DNA of 64,000 bases from positions 124,001 to 188,000 of the forward strand of contig NZ_JPIK01000020.1 in the NCBI RefSeq assembly GCF_000717475.1, in the 5' to 3' direction. This document shows positions 63,826 through 64,000 of the stretch, piece after piece (position 1 is the stretch's first letter; every line of letters begins with the position of its first letter). The notes beneath the pieces are model-generated. The model did no database searches. It worked only from the letters and a program-made list of their open reading frames with translations, and was not told where the DNA came from. The stretch is from Desulfonatronum thiodismutans. Lineage in GTDB: Bacteria > Desulfobacterota > Desulfovibrionia > Desulfovibrionales > Desulfonatronaceae. The translations under genes and the position numbers were made by a program.

Positions 63826-64000
63826 TTACTGGGTCAGACTGTTCAAAAGGTCTTCGGTGGAGGAAGATCCGCCGAACAGTCCGTTAAGGTTCGCCAGATT
63901 TCCTGTAATATTCTGGAGTTCTGATGCCAGCGCGTTGCTTTGCGTCGCCCCTGTCCCGACGACTTCCTTAACGTCCATGATGTTGACTCTTCGTCCGTCC
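63826..64000 (-). CDS. flgD: Flagellar hook-capping protein, partial (5' end outside window)
   Basis: The last 57 or so residues of a minus-strand frame ending at TAA 63826-63828: GRRVNIMDVKEVVGTGATQS, then NITGNLANLNGLFGGSSSTE and DLLNSLTQ. Position directly upstream of flgE (58 bp) and the DGR-VNIMDVKEV style ending fit FlgD, the scaffold for hook assembly. Only the tail is visible, so the assignment rests largely on context. Confidence 0.65.
   Translation of the reverse strand, partial: DGRRVNIMDVKEVVGTGATQSNALASELQNITGNLANLNGLFGGSSSTEDLLNSLTQ

Overview
The window reads as chromosomal DNA of a strictly anaerobic deltaproteobacterium of the Desulfovibrionales type. I infer this from gene content only: an NrfHA ammonia-forming nitrite reductase with a four-haem NrfH, a Wolinella-type fumarate reductase (frdCAB) fused in one operon to a two-subunit class I fumarase, an unlinked flagellar hook cluster, and a predicted glutaredoxin-like selenoprotein. 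No rRNA is present; one tRNA gene (Ser, anticodon GCT) was found. Most of the sequence is densely coding with short gaps, strong AGGAGG-type ribosome binding sites and many start/stop overlaps.

Layout. 1-2 kb (minus): a CBS-domain protein running off the left edge and the bifunctional NAD(P)HX repair enzyme. 2.3-7.4 kb (plus): nrfHA, then coaX-eno-folD with ATGA-type overlaps and a good terminator. 7.7-9.9 kb (plus): the magnesium channel mgtE with a structured leader, and a Phd/RelE-like toxin-antitoxin pair preceded by a 12-bp periodic hexamer array. 9.9-12.6 kb (minus): two helical proteins of unknown function and a family 9 glycosyltransferase. 12.7-17.7 kb (minus): frdC-frdA-frdB-fumarase alpha-fumarase beta, with a 158-bp dispersed repeat lodged between frdA and frdB. 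17.7-23.0 kb (minus): aminotransferase, homoserine dehydrogenase, kdsB, carA and a TPR protein. 23.16 kb: tRNA-Ser. 23.5-29.5 kb (minus): AI-2E-type permease, TVP38-family protein and an MFP/RND efflux pair. 29.5-33.6 kb (minus): cold-shock protein, cbiB, a Cys-rich small protein, ettA, a His-tailed membrane peptide and HU. 33.9-36.7 kb: a conserved hypothetical, a LOG-family protein and an M29 aminopeptidase.

36.8-46.8 kb is the accessory region. It starts with a gene that is invisible to standard ORF calling because it contains two in-frame UGA codons, each followed by a SECIS-like hairpin: a predicted 69-residue selenoprotein with a glutaredoxin-like fold. Next come two tandemly duplicated regulators carrying a helix-turn-helix at both ends, the second copy of the 158-bp repeat, a short-chain dehydrogenase, a nested inverted-repeat element, an internally duplicated membrane protein, a set of small secreted proteins (one DUF1566 gene, one DUF1566 remnant, a twin-CX3C peptide) and a large PilZ-domain protein.

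47-64 kb: prmA, a methyl-accepting chemotaxis protein, a complete branched-chain amino acid type ABC operon (livK-H-M-G-F) interrupted by a UPF0175/DUF3368 toxin-antitoxin pair, shikimate kinase, a VKOR-thioredoxin fusion, a Tat-type lipoprotein M48 peptidase, htpG, and flgE with the tail of flgD at the right edge.

The metabolic themes fit together as anaerobic respiration (nitrite to ammonia; fumarate/succinate with malate hydration), amino acid and cofactor synthesis, envelope maintenance and motility. The most unusual items are the two-UGA selenoprotein, the repeat families shared between distant loci, and the secreted/regulatory accessory block.
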